Of a DNA stretch of 64,000 nucleotides, positions 1 to 9,847 are shown piece after piece. The DNA is taken from positions 1,922,001-1,986,000 of the forward strand of contig NZ_CP090446.1 in assembly GCF_021442025.1 (NCBI RefSeq), in the 5' to 3' direction. How positions within the stretch are numbered: the stretch's first letter is position 1; every line of letters starts with the position of its first letter. The notes beneath the pieces were generated by a model that saw nothing but the letters and a program-made list of their open reading frames with translations, searched no databases and was not told the DNA's origin. The stretch is from Sphingobacterium sp. SRCM116780. Lineage in GTDB: Bacteria; Bacteroidota; Bacteroidia; Sphingobacteriales; Sphingobacteriaceae. The position numbers and the translations under genes are program-made.

Positions 1-1
1 T

Positions 2-1549
2 GATTATTCATATCCTTTACCACCTCAACTTCCTGAGATTCATGAGATTCCAGGGTTTCCTCCACTTCCCGCAAAACCTCGAAAAGATAACCTGAAGATT
101 ACATTAAAGCGAGGAAATGATATTATTATTCAAACTTTCACAATTAAAGAGGCATTTGAAAATAAGCAATTTAATCTGGATGACTATCCAGGCAATTATA
201 CCCTAGAATTAATATCTACAGAAGGAGCTGTGGGAATGGGAAATTTCTCGGTGTCAGAGGTCAAGATACACCCTGGGCCATTCAGAAATGCCTATTCTGG
301 AGGCCAGTCAAGAATACAAAATATAAAATATTATAAAAATAACAGCGATACAAATGCTTATAGAACAGTGAATTATGGTTATGATTCCTTTGAATTCTCG
401 AACAGTTCGAGTGGCTATATGTTTGATAATGAAAGGGACAGTGAAGAAGATGCGGCTATCCAATATACTTTATATAAAAGTGTAAAAGTATCGGAATCAG
501 GAAAAGGATCGATCAGGTATTCATTTAAAACTCCAGATGATTATCCTAAACAGCAGATTGGAGGAACGGCATTAGAGCCTCAGTATTTCTGGCCATACTA
601 TAATATCACGAAAAGCGGACTGCTATCTAAAAAAGAAACATATGATGAGCAGAATACATTGCTTAGTGCAGAATTGTATGATTATGAACTAGATCAATAC
701 TCTGATAACGATTACAGTTTCTCAGGCAGTTATAAAATTACTTCAAAACCTGCTTACGTAAAGAAGAGCATGGTTAATAATAAAGCATTTTTTTCTGGTG
801 GCGGTTTGTTGGAAACTGGATCTGAAACCTGGGTAAGTCCTACGAACCTTAAACCTTATTATATAAAAAGCTTTGCAGATGGTGAAACTTCAGAACAGTT
901 CCTGACCTACACGAACGGGCTCGTCGGATATAACCATCTTGAAGCAGCTAATATGACAGGGATCCCAGTGATCAAGGAAGCAAAAAAGAACGGAAAAACC
1001 ATTTCTAAATCAGTTACAAAATATGAAAATACTGCCTTATTGCTTCCCACTTCTGCACTTGCAGCCAGTATCAGTGATGGAAGTATGAAACAAGTCATGA
1101 AGATTGATTCTTATGATGATAAAGGAAATCTGGTACAACTCACTTCAGTTGCAGGACTTCCGACATCATTCCTTTATGGATACAATAAAACGCAGATCAT
1201 TGCCAAAATAGAAGGTGCCAGATATGATGATATCAAAAATAACCCCCTTCTGATTACAGCTATCACTGCATCTAATGATGATAATGTAAACCCTGCTTCA
1301 GAGAGCGTTTTGATCACAGCACTTGATAATCTTCGAAAAGACAGTTCTATGGCAGAATACCAAATCACTGCATATACATATAATCCATTAATCGGGCTTA
1401 CAACAACAACAACTCCCAATGGACAGCGTGAGGTCTATGAATATGATGGTGCTGGAAGGTTAAAGACCGTCAAAAAGATGGAGAAAGATGTCTCCGGGAA
1501 TGTTATATACAAGAAGCTAAGAGAATATCAATACAACTACAAACAGTAA
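2..1549 (+). CDS. YD-repeat (RHS-associated) protein, 3' part
   Basis: The frame is open from base 2, so the gene begins left of the window and only the last 515 residues are seen; an internal ATG at 230 is not a convincing start. The C-terminal end has YD-repeat character (YEYDGAGRLKTVKK and REYQYNYKQ), which in this family forms beta-shell strands. The rest resembles the long N-terminal regions of Bacteroidetes YD/RHS proteins, with many short Tyr-rich strands and no catalytic motif. It stops 4 bases before the next RHS gene, so the two are almost certainly co-transcribed; the pair probably builds one secreted shell and toxin assembly. Function beyond the YD-repeat relation is inference. 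Confidence 0.75.
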   Translation, partial: DYSYPLPPQLPEIHEIPGFPPLPAKPRKDNLKITLKRGNDIIIQTFTIKEAFENKQFNLDDYPGNYTLELISTEGAVGMGNFSVSEVKIHPGPFRNAYSGGQSRIQNIKYYKNNSDTNAYRTVNYGYDSFEFSNSSSGYMFDNERDSEEDAAIQYTLYKSVKVSESGKGSIRYSFKTPDDYPKQQIGGTALEPQYFWPYYNITKSGLLSKKETYDEQNTLLSAELYDYELDQYSDNDYSFSGSYKITSKPAYVKKSMVNNKAFFSGGGLLETGSETWVSPTNLKPYYIKSFADGETSEQFLTYTNGLVGYNHLEAANMTGIPVIKEAKKNGKTISKSVTKYENTALLLPTSALAASISDGSMKQVMKIDSYDDKGNLVQLTSVAGLPTSFLYGYNKTQIIAKIEGARYDDIKNNPLLITAITASNDDNVNPASESVLITALDNLRKDSSMAEYQITAYTYNPLIGLTTTTTPNGQREVYEYDGAGRLKTVKKMEKDVSGNVIYKKLREYQYNYKQ

Positions 1550-1553
1550 AAAG

Positions 1554-4500
1554 ATGAAAAAATATTTAAGCATATTCGGCGTACTGTCTGCAGTTTTTAT
1601 TACCGCACAGACCAACCTTACGAATACAGAAAATTATATATATAGCAAAAACTGTCTCAATGACGATTGTACCAAATCTTCGGAAAATGTACAGTATTTT
1701 GATAGCTACGGGCGTCCATACCAGTCCATAGGTATTAAGGCTTCTCCGACAGGAAAAGATGTGGTACAGCATATTCCATACGACAGCTATGGAAGATCAG
1801 TTGATACCTGGTTTCCCGTCCCTATGACTACAACGAGCGGCGCTGTACAGGACAGTAGTTCGGTAAAAAGTAATGCACTGACAGTATATGGCGATAGTCG
1901 TCCGTTTTCGCATACCATACTGGAAAACTCCCCTTTAAACAGAGCACTGAACCAGATTCCTCCCGGACAAGAATGGCTGACTCATCCTGTTACGATGAGA
2001 TATAATGCTAATACAGCTAATGAGGTTAAAAAATATACTGTGTCCACGACCTGGATCGAAGGACGGACAGAGTCTGCTCTTTCACTTTCGGGTAACTATG
2101 CAGCCAATACATTGGTCAAAAACACCGTAACGGATGAAGATGGAAATATATCTGTTGAGTTTAAAAATAAACAGGGCCAGATTATTCTGGTAAAAAAAGG
2201 CGTAGGCACTGCGGATAATACTGATACCTATTATGTATATAACGAATATAGTCAGCTAGTATATGTTCTGCCTCCTTTAACGGCTAGTGTCACGGTGACT
2301 CCAGATGTACTGGAGAAGCTATGCTATCAATACCGATATGATAGTTGGAGCCGATTGGTGGAGAAAAAGATTCCTGGCAAAGGCTGGGAATACATGGCAT
2401 ATGACAAAGCAGACCGAGTGATCTTATCTCAGGATTCAAATCTCAAAGCACAAGGTAAATGGATGATCACAAAATATGATCCATTTGGTCGATTAGCTTA
2501 TACCGGGCTCATTTCTGGTGGTGAACGTGTAATGATGCAAAGCCAAATTACAGAAGCTGTAGTTTCAGAAAAAAGAGATCTGACAGGATTTATGAAGAAC
2601 GGGATACAGATATACTACTCTAATGTATACTTCTTTAATCTGGACACAATCCTAAGCGTTAATTATTATGATACATATCCTTCCTACAGCTTCAATCCGT
2701 CTGCCCCTGCTACAGTGTATGGAAGTCAAATCCTTACTGACAATGTGACTTCGGATATAAATACAAAAGGCGTTCCCGTGATGAGTCTAGTTAAAAACAT
2801 CGAAGATGATAATTGGACAAAAAACTATAATTGGTATAATACAAAAGGAAAACTTGTAGGAACATATGCGATCAACCATTTGGGAGGTTATACCAAAACA
2901 GAATCTGATGTTGATTTTACAGGATTGGTACAACGAAGTAAAATCTATCATAAAAGATTGTCTTCGGATAGTGAAAAAATTATTTCAGAAAAATTCGAGT
3001 ACGATCCCCAAGGCAGATTAAAAAAACACTATCATCAGGTTGACAGTCAACCAGAAGAATTACTGAGTGAAAACACTTATAATGAACTTTCGAGGCTTTC
3101 AAATAAAAAAGTAGGAAGCAATCTACAAAGTATCGATTACACCTACAATGTTCGCGGAGCGCTGACAAAGATCAATGACCCATCTATTCTGGGCGCTAAT
3201 CTTTTTGCTTATTCGCTTAAATACCAGAACCCGGTGTATGTAAATCTAACGTCGGGGAAAAGCAATGGTTATATTTCAGAAATAGACTGGAATTCTGCTT
3301 CTGATGGAATCCTTAAAAGATATTCTTATGTATATGACCCATTGAATAGATTAAAGGATGCTATATACACAGAGCCCAATACTACAACACCATATAACAA
3401 CAACTATAATGAAAATGTAACATATGACCTGAATGGGAATATTACCACTCTCAAAAGAAATGCATTCCCTGTCCTGGGCGCAACTTCCACATTAGTAGAT
3501 GATCTTGTCTATCAGTATACCGGAAATCGCCTGGATAAGGTGATAGAAAATTCACTGAATGATTCAGGGTATGAGGGTGGAAATAACATGATAGACTATG
3601 ACCTGAACGGAAATATGACAAACATGAAAGATAAGGGTATTCAAAACATTATTTACAATTATTTGAATTTACCTGATCAATTAGAAATCCAGAACACGAA
3701 CCCAATTGGTAAAATATCAACGACAAATATTAGTGTCCTCTATCGTGCAGATGGTGTAAAACTTCACAAAACGTATGTTCTTCAGGCTCCGATGGGGCTC
3801 CCTACAACCCAGATGACAGATTATTTAGATGGCTTTCAGTACACTTACCTAGATAAGGGAGGAAGTTGTATTACCTGTAGAACGGAAAATGCGTATGAAG
3901 AACAGGCTTATCGAAAAATTATCCCTGTGGTACCTAGTCTACCCGAGTGGAAACTTGATTTCATACCTACGGCAGAAGGCTTTTACAGTTTCACGGAAAA
4001 CCGTTATATTTACCAATACAAAGACCACCTCGGCAATCCAAGGGTAAGTTTCGCGAGAAACAGCGCAGGCGCTCCAGAAATTTTAGATACCAATAATTAT
4101 TATCCGTTTGGATTGAACCATACTGGAGGAAATGGACTCAACAGTTCAGCTTTTGGTACCTGGCATAGCTATAAATTTAATGGTAAAGAGCTTCAGGAAA
4201 CAGGGATGTACGATTTTGGGGCAAGATTGTATATGCCTGATTTGGGACGATGGGGTGTATTAGATCCCCTCGCTGAGGAGATGAGAAGACATTCTCCATA
4301 TAATTATGCCTACAATAATCCTATAAGCTTTATAGATCCGGATGGAAGAAAGCCTATGATTTATAATGCAGGGGGAGTGATGCGTTGGGAATTTGACCCC
4401 TTAACAACCATTAGTGGATCGGCTTGGTTTGCGGGTGCGGATTTTGCAAGTCAAACTGCGTTTGCCGGTTCAAGTCTTCTTTCGCAAGGCTTTACAGGTG

Positions 4501-5162
4501 GTGGTGGTGATGGTTCCGATGGTTCCAGCACTCCAGGAAACAAAACATACTATGGGCAAGACGCTTATGATATGTTACAAGATATATTATCAAAAAGTGA
4601 TGCTGGAGCTCAGTTTAGCTTTTCTCAGTTTGACTTTAAACAGTACGGAGCTGAAGATTGCTGTCCTGGAGGTGGATTAACAGCCACTTTAGCAGAAGGT
4701 GGAGCAGCATCCCGAGGAGGTGCAGTGGGCTTTTTATGGTATGCGATGAATAACGTGTTTGGCTCAGCACATATCCCCAACCATGCAGATTATGCCTGGA
4801 GGTATACAGGATCAACTCCGTTAACGATTACTGAAGTAAAGGCTGAATACAAAGTAAGAGAAAAAAATCAAGGCGATGGTTCTTATACCATTATATTTGG
4901 GAACAATCACAAATATCATGGTAAAGGACCACTTGAAAGAATGTTTACATCAGCGATATTACAAATGACAAGGTATCAGACGACCGTAAAATCTTTTGAC
5001 TGGACACCATCTCCTACAGCACGCGAAGCTTTTAAGTCAGAATATAGAAGGATGCAAACTGATAAAGTAATAAACTTATATGACGAAGGGTATAAAAACC
5101 CAATAAATTATAATATGATACAATCACCAGGAAAAAATTATCAATCACAGGATGGATACTAA
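1554..5162 (+). CDS. RHS repeat protein with variable C-terminal toxin-like domain
   Basis: The product has 1202 residues. It begins with a Sec signal peptide (MKKYLSIFGVLSAVFITAQ, cleavage after about residue 19). Many YD repeats follow (e.g. YDSYGRSVDTW, YDPFGRLAYTG, YDLNGNI). The RHS-associated core lies at about residues 815-933: DHLGNPRVSF, then YPFGL, FNGKEL, YDFGARLYMPDLGRWG and YNNPISFIDPDGR. Everything after the core (934-1202) is the variable polymorphic-toxin region. It has a Gly/Ser-rich stretch and a terminal domain from about 1090 with HKYHGKGPLERM, FDWTPSPTAREAFKSEY and INYNMIQSPGKNY. That ending resembles small nuclease-like RHS tips (GIY-YIG/URI-like), but I cannot prove the fold. 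The next gene overlaps by 11 bases, the usual place for an immunity gene. The RHS identity is firm; the toxin activity is inferred. Confidence 0.9.
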   Translation: MKKYLSIFGVLSAVFITAQTNLTNTENYIYSKNCLNDDCTKSSENVQYFDSYGRPYQSIGIKASPTGKDVVQHIPYDSYGRSVDTWFPVPMTTTSGAVQDSSSVKSNALTVYGDSRPFSHTILENSPLNRALNQIPPGQEWLTHPVTMRYNANTANEVKKYTVSTTWIEGRTESALSLSGNYAANTLVKNTVTDEDGNISVEFKNKQGQIILVKKGVGTADNTDTYYVYNEYSQLVYVLPPLTASVTVTPDVLEKLCYQYRYDSWSRLVEKKIPGKGWEYMAYDKADRVILSQDSNLKAQGKWMITKYDPFGRLAYTGLISGGERVMMQSQITEAVVSEKRDLTGFMKNGIQIYYSNVYFFNLDTILSVNYYDTYPSYSFNPSAPATVYGSQILTDNVTSDINTKGVPVMSLVKNIEDDNWTKNYNWYNTKGKLVGTYAINHLGGYTKTESDVDFTGLVQRSKIYHKRLSSDSEKIISEKFEYDPQGRLKKHYHQVDSQPEELLSENTYNELSRLSNKKVGSNLQSIDYTYNVRGALTKINDPSILGANLFAYSLKYQNPVYVNLTSGKSNGYISEIDWNSASDGILKRYSYVYDPLNRLKDAIYTEPNTTTPYNNNYNENVTYDLNGNITTLKRNAFPVLGATSTLVDDLVYQYTGNRLDKVIENSLNDSGYEGGNNMIDYDLNGNMTNMKDKGIQNIIYNYLNLPDQLEIQNTNPIGKISTTNISVLYRADGVKLHKTYVLQAPMGLPTTQMTDYLDGFQYTYLDKGGSCITCRTENAYEEQAYRKIIPVVPSLPEWKLDFIPTAEGFYSFTENRYIYQYKDHLGNPRVSFARNSAGAPEILDTNNYYPFGLNHTGGNGLNSSAFGTWHSYKFNGKELQETGMYDFGARLYMPDLGRWGVLDPLAEEMRRHSPYNYAYNNPISFIDPDGRKPMIYNAGGVMRWEFDPLTTISGSAWFAGADFASQTAFAGSSLLSQGFTGGGGDGSDGSSTPGNKTYYGQDAYDMLQDILSKSDAGAQFSFSQFDFKQYGAEDCCPGGGLTATLAEGGAASRGGAVGFLWYAMNNVFGSAHIPNHADYAWRYTGSTPLTITEVKAEYKVREKNQGDGSYTIIFGNNHKYHGKGPLERMFTSAILQMTRYQTTVKSFDWTPSPTAREAFKSEYRRMQTDKVINLYDEGYKNPINYNMIQSPGKNYQSQDGY

Positions 5163-6222
5163 CATTTATTATATTCCGGCTCATCACACAATCTCAATTA
5201 CAAGTGATTTTGCCGAAGAACAAAGACGAATGGATACAGGTATAGATCCTAAAATAGAGTATATAAAGTTATCTATCTCGGATCTAAGCAATTATTCTTT
5301 TGACACAATCGGATTTAAAAGGGTAGAGAACGATTATTTCCAAAGTATAAAAAGTATATTTTCAAAGATTAATTTAAAGGCTGTCGCATTTCATGAGTCA
5401 AATATAGATTTATCGGATGTTGTAATCGATGTCCAACATCTTCTCATAGGAGATAAATCCAAAGTTAATCTAAAAATGGAGAACTTTAAGAACCTTAAAG
5501 AAGTTACTTTTTTGGAAATCAAGACGTACAAGGGAAAAGTCCTAAATCAGCTTAGTACCGTGAAGAAAGCCGTGTTGTGGGATAGTACTCAAACTTCTTT
5601 ATTACATGAAATGCTTCCTAACCTTATAGAATTGACAGTTAATAAAGGAAGCTTGACAGAGTTAGATCTTAGAAACCATAAACATCTTGAAAAATTAGAT
5701 ATCCATTACTGTACAAAGTTAGAACAAGTTCTCTTGTACAAGGATCATAAACTTCAGAATGTAATGATAGAAAATTGCAAAAAATTAGATATTAGCAACT
5801 TACCTTTATCTGTAACATCAGTTTGGCCTCCCAGAAAAGAGACAAAAATAACAACCCAATCTATGGATATAAAATCAACAGGAAACCAAGACATTAATAA
5901 TTTAATTCTTGATTTGAAAAAGAACATGGAAGATTATATGAGGGATGCAGATCCATCATATAATCAAAATGACATTGACGAATGTATGTCTTTGTTGACT
6001 AACTACGTGACAAGAATCTTTAGTACAGACTCAAAAGATGAGGCTATGGAGATTGTCAAATCAACAGTGCTTAAATTGAATGACCTCAATGAAAAGTGTG
6101 ATTTCTCGCTTATAGAAACTAATGAAAGAGAGCAGATAGCTGAAATAATGATTTTAGCAGGGCATGAAATGGGCTACAATTCATCCGATGAAGATATTAC
6201 GGAAGAATGGAGAGAATGGTAA
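5152..6222 (+). CDS. leucine-rich-repeat protein, candidate immunity partner of the RHS protein
   Basis: The product has 356 residues and no signal peptide, so it is probably cytoplasmic. Residues about 60-225 contain irregular leucine-rich units (LTELDLRNHKHLEKLDIHYC, KLEQVLLYKDHKLQNVMIENC). A helical, acidic C-terminus follows, ending EEWREW. The ATG lies inside the last 11 bases of the RHS gene in another frame, which implies translational coupling. A downstream overlapping gene with a solenoid fold is typical of immunity genes next to polymorphic toxins, so I infer that it neutralises the RHS tip. No known immunity family was recognised, and a general LRR scaffold role is possible. Confidence 0.65.
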   Translation: MDTNIYYIPAHHTISITSDFAEEQRRMDTGIDPKIEYIKLSISDLSNYSFDTIGFKRVENDYFQSIKSIFSKINLKAVAFHESNIDLSDVVIDVQHLLIGDKSKVNLKMENFKNLKEVTFLEIKTYKGKVLNQLSTVKKAVLWDSTQTSLLHEMLPNLIELTVNKGSLTELDLRNHKHLEKLDIHYCTKLEQVLLYKDHKLQNVMIENCKKLDISNLPLSVTSVWPPRKETKITTQSMDIKSTGNQDINNLILDLKKNMEDYMRDADPSYNQNDIDECMSLLTNYVTRIFSTDSKDEAMEIVKSTVLKLNDLNEKCDFSLIETNEREQIAEIMILAGHEMGYNSSDEDITEEWREW

Positions 6223-6362
6223 AGCAACATTTCAAATTTCGAACTGCTTATAGTCAATCCTACCTTGAAGATAAAAAAGCTGAATGAAATCATACCTGGC
6301 TTTACATTGAATCTCGAAAAATTTACAGACGTTTAAATCCATATTTAGATAAGATTGAATAA
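6216..6362 (+). pseudogene. small ORF with one in-frame stop, downstream of the LRR gene
   Basis: An ATG at 6216 overlaps the last codons of the LRR gene. The frame reads MVKQHFKFRTAYSQSYLEDK and so on for 23 codons, meets TGA at 6285-6287, then continues in the same frame as NHTWLYIESRKIYRRLNPYL to TAA at 6360-6362. The even coding look on both sides of the stop suggests a small 48-residue gene inactivated by one nonsense change. The family was not recognised. It could be a leftover of another immunity gene in the array. Apart from the terminator at 6370-6396, I see nothing else in 6223-6524. Confidence 0.35.
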
Positions 6363-6369
6363 ATTGAGA

Positions 6370-6396
6370 AAAGGTCACATTTACTGTGGCCTTTTT
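6370..6396 (+). terminator. intrinsic terminator after the RHS operon
   Basis: The stem AAAGGTCAC (6370-6378) pairs with GTGGCCTTT (6386-6394) with one G-T pair around a 7-base loop, and runs into a T stretch on the plus strand. It fits the end of the RHS/LRR transcript. Confidence 0.7.
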
Positions 6397-6524
6397 ATTA
6401 TATCAATCAATAGTTGAGCTAACGCCTTTCTGCAAGTAAACAGACTGTCATATAGCAATATATACAAATTTTCATTTCCCGATAATGAGATTTTTTTTAT
6501 ATTTATTACTTAAAAGTACAGGTC

Positions 6525-6791
6525 ATGGAAACTTTAGTAATTGCTATAATAGTTCTGCTACCAGGTATATTTTTACTTTTCTGGATTAGCAAACGAAAAT
6601 TTAACCGCCGCAATGTTGCTGGAATTGAAGGATTTTCCAGTTATGAAAAATCATTGTTCGTTCGTTTCTTAGAACGAATTGGAAAATGGTTGGCCTATAT
6701 CCTCATTATACTTGGTATTCTTTTATTATGGACTTATTCAAGACAGAAAAAAGAACTGGATAAAAACCTTAAAACAGAAGAATCAATTTGA
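6525..6791 (+). CDS. small two-helix membrane protein
   Basis: The product has 88 residues. Two hydrophobic segments are visible, residues about 3-20 (LVIAIIVLLPGIFLLFW) and about 54-70 (WLAYILIILGILLLWTY), separated by a basic loop (SKRKFNRR), with a charged C-terminus. The topology suggests an inner-membrane hairpin. It overlaps the 3' end of the convergent dnaE gene by 9 bases. No family recognised and no function assigned. Confidence 0.55.
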   Translation: METLVIAIIVLLPGIFLLFWISKRKFNRRNVAGIEGFSSYEKSLFVRFLERIGKWLAYILIILGILLLWTYSRQKKELDKNLKTEESI

Positions 6792-9700
6792 GTTTCCGTT
6801 GTAGCTATTTCTCGGAAGATTGATTTCATGTTCCTGCGGATAAGGTGCTCTGAAAGTCATGCTTACATCTTCCTTCATCCGTTCTTGCGCTTCGTAGCGC
6901 TTTTCCTCATCGTGTGAATATCTCGGATCAGGTATGAAAGGCATCTTTGCCATTTTAGTTATTGTAATCGTTGGAAAATGGAAATCTACTTCCACTGTTC
7001 CCAATAGAAGGTAACATCCCCCACCCTGAAAAGGATATTTTTGAAGGCTATCGGGAAAGTGAGCAGTATCGAAGTAATCTCCGTTATCATCAATCCAGGT
7101 TCCAAAATACATGGTTCCTTTTTTTGTTGGTACATGCTTACGTGAAATTAAATACGCAAGCATCCTGACTTGTTTTTTATGATGTTGAATGAGTTCATTT
7201 GCCATTACCGTTCCTCTGTATTTTGTCTGCAACAGATCAAAGACAGAACAAGAGACCGGGAAACTCAGAATTTCAATCTCATCAAAAGCATCTTCAAAAA
7301 TATTTCGTTTCAATTCGGGAAACTTAAAGTCCTTTAAAGGCTCGTCAAAAAGAGTTTCAAATCTACGCTCTGGTTTAAAATCACCAAGCAGTAATCTAGC
7401 TTTTAACAGTAGTTCATTCTTTGGTATACCTGTGAACCGGAACGCCCCAATGAATATCAAAATCTGCAAAGTTTCAATACCTACTGGAATCCTCTTGATA
7501 AAATCTTCTAACGACTTGTATTCACCATTCCTCTTTCTTTCTTCTGGAATTAGCGCTCCAAGCTTTGATTCTACTTTTTCAAGATGCATGAAACCCAAAT
7601 AGATTTCATCCCCATAAATCGTTGCTTGTTGCTCACTCCTATTCATGCATGGATTTAAGATTTTACCACCAGACATTCTTGCTTCATGTACATATACCTC
7701 TGTGCGATAAAATCCTCCCATATTGTTGATCACGGATACCATGAATTCTAAAGGATAGTAGACTTTCAGATATAAACTTTGGTAACTCTCCACCGCGTAA
7801 GATGCAGAGTGGGCCTTACAAAAAGAATACCCCGCAAAAGATTCGATCTGGCGATATATTTCTACGCTTAGTTCTTCTGGGTGTCCTTGCTGTTTGCAAG
7901 ATGCGAAAAAATCATCCTTTACATTTTTAAGGGCCGAAAGTGACCTACCTTTTCCGCTCATTGCTCTTCTTAATATATCTCCATCTGCTGCCGATACCCC
8001 TCCGTAATGTAGCGCTATTTTGATCACATCCTCCTGATATACCATGATGCCATATGTCTCCCCTAGTTGCTGTTCAAAAACAGGATGGAAATATTCAAAT
8101 TTGTCGGGGTTGTTATGTCGAAAAATATATTCCTTCATCATACCAGATTGGGCAACACCTGGCCGGATGATTGATGATGCGGCCACCAGAACTTTATAAT
8201 TATCACATTTGAGCCGTCGTAATAAACCTCTCATCGCCGGACTTTCAATATAGAAACAGCCTATTGTCCTCCCCTGGCTTAAAAATTCATTGCACTTTTC
8301 TTCATCTTTAGATAGTATTGTATCTTCTATATTTACTTTTATTCCTCGCTTTTCTTCGAGAAGTCTTACAGTGTCGTTTATCGTTCCTAACCCTCGTTGT
8401 GATAGGATATCGAATTTTTCAAATCCCAGATCCTCTGCTACATGCATATCCCATTGTACAATAGCAAAGCCTTTGGGAGGCATTTCAAGCGCTGTAAAAT
8501 TAACAAGCGGCTCTTCGGAAATAATAATACCACAGGAGTGCATGGAACGTTGGTTCGGAAATTTTTGTAAAAGCATTCCATATTTTTGAACTTGTTGCAC
8601 TACTTTATCTTTAAAAACCTTCTCTGGATTTTTACTCAGTTCATCCAATTCCTCTTTGGGGAGTCCAAATGCTTTTCCAACCTCTCTAATAATAGACCGA
8701 TACTTAAACTCTACGTTTGTTCCGCAAAATGCAACATATTCCTTACCATACCGATTAAAGATATATTCCAAGATAGTGTCCCGATCTTGCCAGCTCCAAT
8801 CGATATCAAAGTCAGGCGGGCTTTTTCGATTGAGATTGAGAAAGCGTTCGAAGTATAAGTCCAATTCTATAGGACAAATATCAGTGATACCAAGACAATA
8901 GGCAACAATACTATTTGCGCCACTCCCCCTTCCTACATGCATAAAACCCATACTATTACTATATCTGATGATATCCCAAGTAATCAGGAAATATCCGCTA
9001 AAATTAAGTTCATCAATAACTTTTAGCTCCTTGTCTACTCGTTTTGCAGCTTGATCATTACTTCTGCCATATCTTCTTTCTAATCCTGCGTAGGCTAATC
9101 GCGTTAATAATTTAAGATCATCGGCCTTAGTCTCCATATAATGCTTCTTATTTCTAGGAGTAGAAAACTCAAATTCAAAGCTACATTGTGAAAGAATCGC
9201 CTTTGTATTCTGAATAATTTGAGGGTAGTATTGAAAATTATCTAAAATATTCTGTTTAAAATATTCTGATTTTTTACAGACTTCGTTTTCAGAGAGCTTT
9301 GAAAGCAGCACATTCTTATCAATAGACCTTAAAATCCGGTGTAGATTGTATTCTTTTTTTGTACAGAATGTTATCGGTTGTAAGATTACCATTTTCGGAA
9401 CAAGCTTGCTAAATTCCGGACGGATCAACAAATTCACTTCCTCCTCGCAGATCCCTATATATTCATTTTTATCAAGATTCTTAGGGTAATTACTTAAGGG
9501 ATATATGATAAAATTATTTGACAATTTTGGCTGTGATGGTAAATCTATTCCATCACAATTAAATAAAGTCAGCATTCTGTTAACTTCTGCCAATCCTGCA
9601 AATTCTTTGGCGATAACAACGTAGAGCAGCTCACTTCCCTTGCGAACTTCAACCCCAGCAATAGGTTTTATACCCTTCTCCTCACATTTTTTCTTAAATT

Positions 9701-9836
9701 CATAAATTCCTGTGATGGTATTAATATCAGTAAGGACAAGTTCTTTTATTCCCAAGCTAGAAGCTTGAAAGACCAGATCGTCAACAGATAAAGTTCCATA
9801 CCGTAAACTGTGAAATGAGTGGCAGTTTATAAACAT
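6783..9836 (-). CDS. dnaE2: DNA polymerase III alpha-type subunit (DnaE2/mutasome-like)
   Basis: The product is a C-family DNA polymerase of 1017 residues, shorter than a typical replicative DnaE (about 1160) and in the range of accessory or error-prone alphas. The N-terminus is a PHP domain (MFINCHSFHSLRYG, LVLTDINTI, KPIAGVEVR). The palm acid motif PPDFDIDW gives D342 and D344, and the third catalytic acid is D476 in EKFDILSQRGLGTI. YCLGITDICPIELDLYFERF and the RSMHSCGIIIS segment are also typical of alpha. It lies 11 bases downstream of dinB on the same strand, and the pair is divergent from a LexA-like repressor. That arrangement matches SOS-induced mutagenesis cassettes, so a translesion role is inferred. 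The dnaE2 symbol rests on size and context, not on a tree. Confidence 0.85.
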   Translation of the reverse strand: MFINCHSFHSLRYGTLSVDDLVFQASSLGIKELVLTDINTITGIYEFKKKCEEKGIKPIAGVEVRKGSELLYVVIAKEFAGLAEVNRMLTLFNCDGIDLPSQPKLSNNFIIYPLSNYPKNLDKNEYIGICEEEVNLLIRPEFSKLVPKMVILQPITFCTKKEYNLHRILRSIDKNVLLSKLSENEVCKKSEYFKQNILDNFQYYPQIIQNTKAILSQCSFEFEFSTPRNKKHYMETKADDLKLLTRLAYAGLERRYGRSNDQAAKRVDKELKVIDELNFSGYFLITWDIIRYSNSMGFMHVGRGSGANSIVAYCLGITDICPIELDLYFERFLNLNRKSPPDFDIDWSWQDRDTILEYIFNRYGKEYVAFCGTNVEFKYRSIIREVGKAFGLPKEELDELSKNPEKVFKDKVVQQVQKYGMLLQKFPNQRSMHSCGIIISEEPLVNFTALEMPPKGFAIVQWDMHVAEDLGFEKFDILSQRGLGTINDTVRLLEEKRGIKVNIEDTILSKDEEKCNEFLSQGRTIGCFYIESPAMRGLLRRLKCDNYKVLVAASSIIRPGVAQSGMMKEYIFRHNNPDKFEYFHPVFEQQLGETYGIMVYQEDVIKIALHYGGVSAADGDILRRAMSGKGRSLSALKNVKDDFFASCKQQGHPEELSVEIYRQIESFAGYSFCKAHSASYAVESYQSLYLKVYYPLEFMVSVINNMGGFYRTEVYVHEARMSGGKILNPCMNRSEQQATIYGDEIYLGFMHLEKVESKLGALIPEERKRNGEYKSLEDFIKRIPVGIETLQILIFIGAFRFTGIPKNELLLKARLLLGDFKPERRFETLFDEPLKDFKFPELKRNIFEDAFDEIEILSFPVSCSVFDLLQTKYRGTVMANELIQHHKKQVRMLAYLISRKHVPTKKGTMYFGTWIDDNGDYFDTAHFPDSLQKYPFQGGGCYLLLGTVEVDFHFPTITITKMAKMPFIPDPRYSHDEEKRYEAQERMKEDVSMTFRAPYPQEHEINLPRNSYNGNSN

Positions 9837-9847
9837 ATTATGAGTCT

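Noticed and set aside
7189..8901. Several plus-strand ORFs inside dnaE
   Set aside because: They are opposite-strand shadows of the polymerase, whose motifs are clear.
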